From positions 28,445,501-28,509,500 of the forward strand of contig OX485805.1 of the NCBI GenBank assembly GCA_950295325.1: a stretch of 64,000 bases of DNA. Reading direction: 5' to 3'. The notes beneath the pieces are model-generated. The model had not been told where the DNA came from. It ran no database searches and saw only the letters and a program-made list of their open reading frames with translations. The DNA is from Polytrichum commune. Lineage: Eukaryota; Streptophyta; Polytrichopsida; Polytrichales; Polytrichaceae. The position numbers were made by a program, and so were the translations under genes. Below are positions 60,140 through 64,000 of this stretch, one piece after another (position 1 is the first letter of the stretch; each line of letters starts with the position of its first letter).

Positions 60140-60690
60140 TTAGTACATTTAGTACATTTTTTTATCAACTGTCATAGTCGACTTTTAATAGTAGTTGAAC
60201 TCCTAAATAAAATTTAAAAGTAAAAAAACACGGACCGTTAACACTTATTGGATGCAGAATCTAACGGTCCAAAATGTTTTTGAATTTTTTTGGGGATTTG
60301 GATTTTTCTAATTTGGATTTTTTATTTTCTTAGAAGATAACTTCTCTTGGTCGATTGCAACAATCAATTTGAAGTAATCAACTAGTTGGTTGACTACTCT
60401 TGATCAACTGCAATAGTCGACCTAGAGCAACTAGTTGACTACTAAATAAAATTAGGATTTTATTATTATTAAAAGGACCCTTAGATCTTATAGCCAAAAA
60501 GATTTAATGGTTAGAATTATTTTTGGAATTTTGGAGGGGATTAAACTGTTGATCAGGGGTTCATTGGGTCAATTTACTCGAGGATAAACTATCGGACTAT
60601 TCCCACATCATGTTTTTGGGTTTGGCATCATGTTGCCATGACAAGCTACGACGCAATATGACGGACGCTGACATGAAATCCCTTCCTTTA
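60140..60690. repeat. Diverged relative of the long-inverted-repeat arm
   Basis: Shares order and wording with the left arm near 54970-55414: 'agtcgac' and 'gttgac' words, 'agatctta…' blocks, 'gggtcaatttact' against 'ggttgactttact', then 'tttggcatcatgt…acaag' and 'gac(g/a)ctgacatgaaatccc'. The last words also match just inside the right arm (58067-58095). Confidence 0.5.
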
Positions 60691-63600
60691 TTTCATTAGT
60701 CGGAATAAAGATTAACGTGAATAGCCTTCCCAATACAAATTTTTTTTGAGTGAATTTGGCTTTTGTTTCCTTATCAATTAAGCCTCCATATTGAGCCTTA
60801 AGCAACTTAAGGTGGCCGTAGTTGATTAGCAACAAAGATTTTGGCATTTTTTTTTGCGATTTTGTAATTCCCAAGAAACTTGTGCACAAGACATGCATGC
60901 ATCCACCTCCTTGCCTCAAAAAAGGAATTATGTCTATAAGGGTTGGCCGAATTCCTTGGTTTTGGCGAGGAATTTGGAACACTATTTAAAACATTTTGAG
61001 ACTTTTGGGAGTCCCAAAATAAGGGAATTCAGTGGAAAGAGAATGCCATTGGGAATGTGTGTACACTTCCGAGGGGACGGTCCATGAAGAACATGAGAAC
61101 ATGTCATTGGGAACTCGGAAATGTGCTATTGGGAACTTGTGAACATGACATTGAGGAATTATGATATTCATCATTGGGAACACAACTGCAAAGTTTTCCA
61201 TGACAAAATGAAACAAACATGTCAAATTTCAACAAAATATGTTGTAATGAAAATTCCGCATGAAGAATGTAGACAATGACAACATTTGTCAAGGGTTATG
61301 AACTGCCGTGTGAACATACAACCAGTCTTAATTATCATCAAATCACTTGTATTGCGCAACATTTCTAGTCTACCCAAGAACATACAATACTTAAGTCGGT
61401 GGAGACTACATGCGATCAAACTATTGAATAATTACATTGTTTGGAATTCAATACATGGAGATGCAACATTATGCAATGTTTTGGTTGATTGAATGGAAAT
61501 GATTAGTTCAGTGCCCATTAGTGTCAAAGATTGCGAGTAAGGCCATGATTTGTTATGGGAGGGCAATTGACGTACTGCCCATTCATTCTTTTGCCAACTC
61601 ACAGCACCGGAGGTTGACTTTGGCAAAGTTTACTTGGTTGGTGGGGATTGTAATTTTTGGAGACTTCTTGTGATCATGTCAGCCTAGAGGCCACGCGGCC
61701 AATATGCAATCAAGAGGTTGCCAATCATTTACCTTTAGTTCATCCCAATGCCAATTGTTGAAACGAAGTTTGGGAAGTTTTTCTAGGGGGTGCACCTTTC
61801 ATTAAAAACCAAGAACCACGTGTGATTGCAACAAACTCTAAAACTCCCTATATACAAGTTTTTTTTTTTGGTAAAGTCAAGCAATACATGTATGATTTCA
61901 ATGATAAAAATACTAGTGACCATATGTTTACGTTAAAACATTTACATTCATTTATAGTCATTAACATATGTATATAGATATATTATTGAATAATAATGAA
62001 CCAAGATTTAACATAGTATCATGTTTGTGACAATAAGAAGTATAGGCTTCATGTATAATATCCCAACCTTTATCCAAGATAATCAAACTTTAGATAAAGT
62101 TGGATTGCCATGCAATCGATTGACAAGTGTACTTTAAAAAAATCTAGACTCCTCTACCTCTATATAAGGTAGATGAGGCTAATGTGGACACCTCCAATTC
62201 TATGGAATCATCCAACTGATGGATTCAAGCATTAGAAGCTTCAGAAGGTTAGTAATTGCGAATTAGGACCGGAGAACTTGAAATCACTGACATCCGAATT
62301 CAGGAAGGTATTGATCTAGGGTTTAGAGTCAAAGATTTTATGCTTCCCAATATGGTGTTATAGGGGGGGGGGGACTCTTTAATTGGTCAATATTGGTGTA
62401 GGTGGATGACATCATTAGAAGATTTTACGTTCGTCATTTGCCAGTGAGAACCAAGTTCAATGCCAATATTGGTTGTGTCATGTCTCTAAAGTGGTTACGG
62501 GTAAGATAAAACGTTGTCGAATTGGCTTTTAATATAGAATACCCACAATACAAGTTGGCCATCACCTCACATTCACATGCCGCCTCCTAATTTGCCCACC
62601 TTGCCCGCAAAATCAAGAGTGTCATAGCTCAGTGGATAGCACTCCTAATTATGCAGGATGGTGGTTGTAGTTTGACTTTTGCGAAGGTGACTAACCCAAA
62701 TATCATCAAGGTGGTGGATAAATGACCATGTATTACTCACCCACCGAATTAGAGAGACTATATTGTCGATTAGAAGCCAAAAATAAGTGTCTAATTAAGG
62801 AAATTAACCGAATTAGTCTCATCTACCTTAAGCCACAATGGACTTTACATTGAATTGAGAGGGCATTTCAACACTTTCATGCCGTCAATTAGAACATCCA
62901 AGGCATTTTCAACAAGCAACTGCATCAATTCCATCTCTATGATAACATCCTTGACATGTTTGAATTGTCTTCTCCAACATTATATTTTTCCTAGTCACCA
63001 CCTTGTGCACTATAATCATCAATCAACGTGTGATCATAATCAACCTTTTTTTAAGGGTTAAAAGGGGCCAAATATCGAAATAAATTTTAGAACCACAAAA
63101 ATCATGTGTTAAAATACATGGGTTCACACAGTAGCAAGAGCCATCATTACTCCAGCCACCACCTGTCTAGAGCTCCATGAGTGCCACCCTCCACTAACCT
63201 AGAGGCCCTACCCATCTTCTCTCAATTGTCGTCCTCCTCTACATCTAGCTAGCAGTGCGACACCTTTGCTAACGGATTTAAATCCCATCTCCACCTGTGG
63301 GATCTCCTGTGTCCATTTTCACCCTCCCTCAGCATTTCATCGCCACTTCATTCATTGTCTTTGAGCTCTTCATCACCATAGCAATTAAGCTGCTAATCCA
63401 CCATTGCCTTTAGTAATGCCTTTGTGTTTGGTTTCATTGCCCATGATGAATTTGCATTGGCTACCAATGCTTAGTGGTCGTAATTGCAGTGACTAGTGAC
63501 TAGTCTCTTTGTTGATAACTTCCCTAGATCCAACTCGCCAAGTTGACGTTCCTTGATGGGGAGTTTGTATCTATGCACTTCATGCTATTGTGGAGTTGGG

Positions 63601-64000
63601 GGAGTGGTGAGCAACTATCTTGTAGGTGGCTGCAATCAAAGTTGTTGGAACCTGTGTGATCATGGAAGATGGATTCAAGGGCCGACACCTTGATTGCGCA
63701 CAGCTGCCTCAGCCAAACATGGAAGCTCAAACCTCCTTCATGTATATTTTATCTTGTGTTTGTTTTGATGTGATTTGTGGGTTTTTTTACAAAATTAAAA
63801 AATTAAAAAAATTAATGAATTTTATTGGTATAGCGTGGGATGTGGTTGAATGCGAGGTAAATCTCGCTTTTTGGTATGAACGCAAGCAAGGTGAGTCTCG
63901 TTTTCTTGGTAATCGCTCATCTCTTGGTAATTTGCTCCTCTTGATGATCCGGTCCTCTTGGTAATTGTGTGGCTGACCCTCCCTTCGTGATCGACCTTGA
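60691..64000. other. Intergenic DNA to window end
   Basis: G11 at 62363-62373 and a tRNA-like relic near 62618. Several frames, including 112 codons at 63626-63964, show no recognisable domain. A gene beginning beyond the window cannot be excluded. Confidence 0.4.
62618..62679 (+). pseudogene. Possible tRNA relic lacking most of the T-arm
   Basis: AGTGTCA and TGACTTT can pair over six of seven positions. TAGCTCAGTGG is a perfect Pol III A box and D-arm start, and a small TCCT/AGGA stem follows where the anticodon arm should be. The B box is destroyed and the length is about 62 nt. It could be a dead tRNA, a SINE head or chance. Confidence 0.25.

Noticed and set aside
63626-63964. 112-codon frame near the window end
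   Set aside because: No recognisable family; AT-rich low-complexity lysine run in the middle.

Overview
This window looks like nuclear DNA of a land plant with a repeat-rich, AT-rich genome. The grounds are a RanBPM-type SPRY/LisH/CTLH/CRA gene, a plant-style LRR receptor-like pseudokinase with GT-AG introns, a CACTA (En/Spm) element with classic CACTACTACAAA ends, TNA-flanked MITEs, a nuclear-type tRNA-Leu(AAG) and a decayed Ty3-like gag. The species cannot be named from the sequence. No viral, bacterial or organellar block was recognised.

Layout. (1) 1.6-5.2 kb and 22.3-25.0 kb are the two arms of an inverted duplication. Each arm carries one apparently intact, intronless RanBPM-like gene with its GC-rich 5' flank, and the genes face each other head to head. 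Only the left arm has a 990-bp MITE, so the right arm serves as the empty site. (2) The roughly 17 kb between the arms is transposon debris: MITEs, a gag pseudogene with a broken zinc knuckle, an LTR-like repeat, and a complete-ended 5.6-kb CACTA element at 12.6-18.2 kb with at least one recognisable protein-coding exon. (3) 27.1-32.1 kb holds one multi-exon gene on the minus strand, a membrane LRR receptor-like kinase of 664 residues that lacks the catalytic HRD aspartate. Its first intron is a tandem array that has duplicated the exon 1 splice donor, and a decayed copy of its last exon lies just downstream. (4) 33.5-64 kb has one tRNA gene and otherwise repeats. These include six PIF/Harbinger-like MITEs across the whole window, six copies of a hAT-like MITE (two with perfect 8-bp target duplications), a probable SINE inside one hAT MITE followed by a tandem duplication, a four-unit array at 50-51 kb, and a 3.9-kb element with about 640-bp terminal inverted repeats.

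Function. The supported genes are the two RanBPM copies (scaffold subunit of the GID/CTLH E3 ubiquitin ligase), the receptor-like pseudokinase and tRNA-Leu. Nothing suggests they act together. The main interest is genome evolution: paralogue homogenisation, datable insertions, and tandem duplication across a splice site. No previously undescribed functional system could be demonstrated. The best candidates for novelty are the repeat families and the exon-intron junction array.
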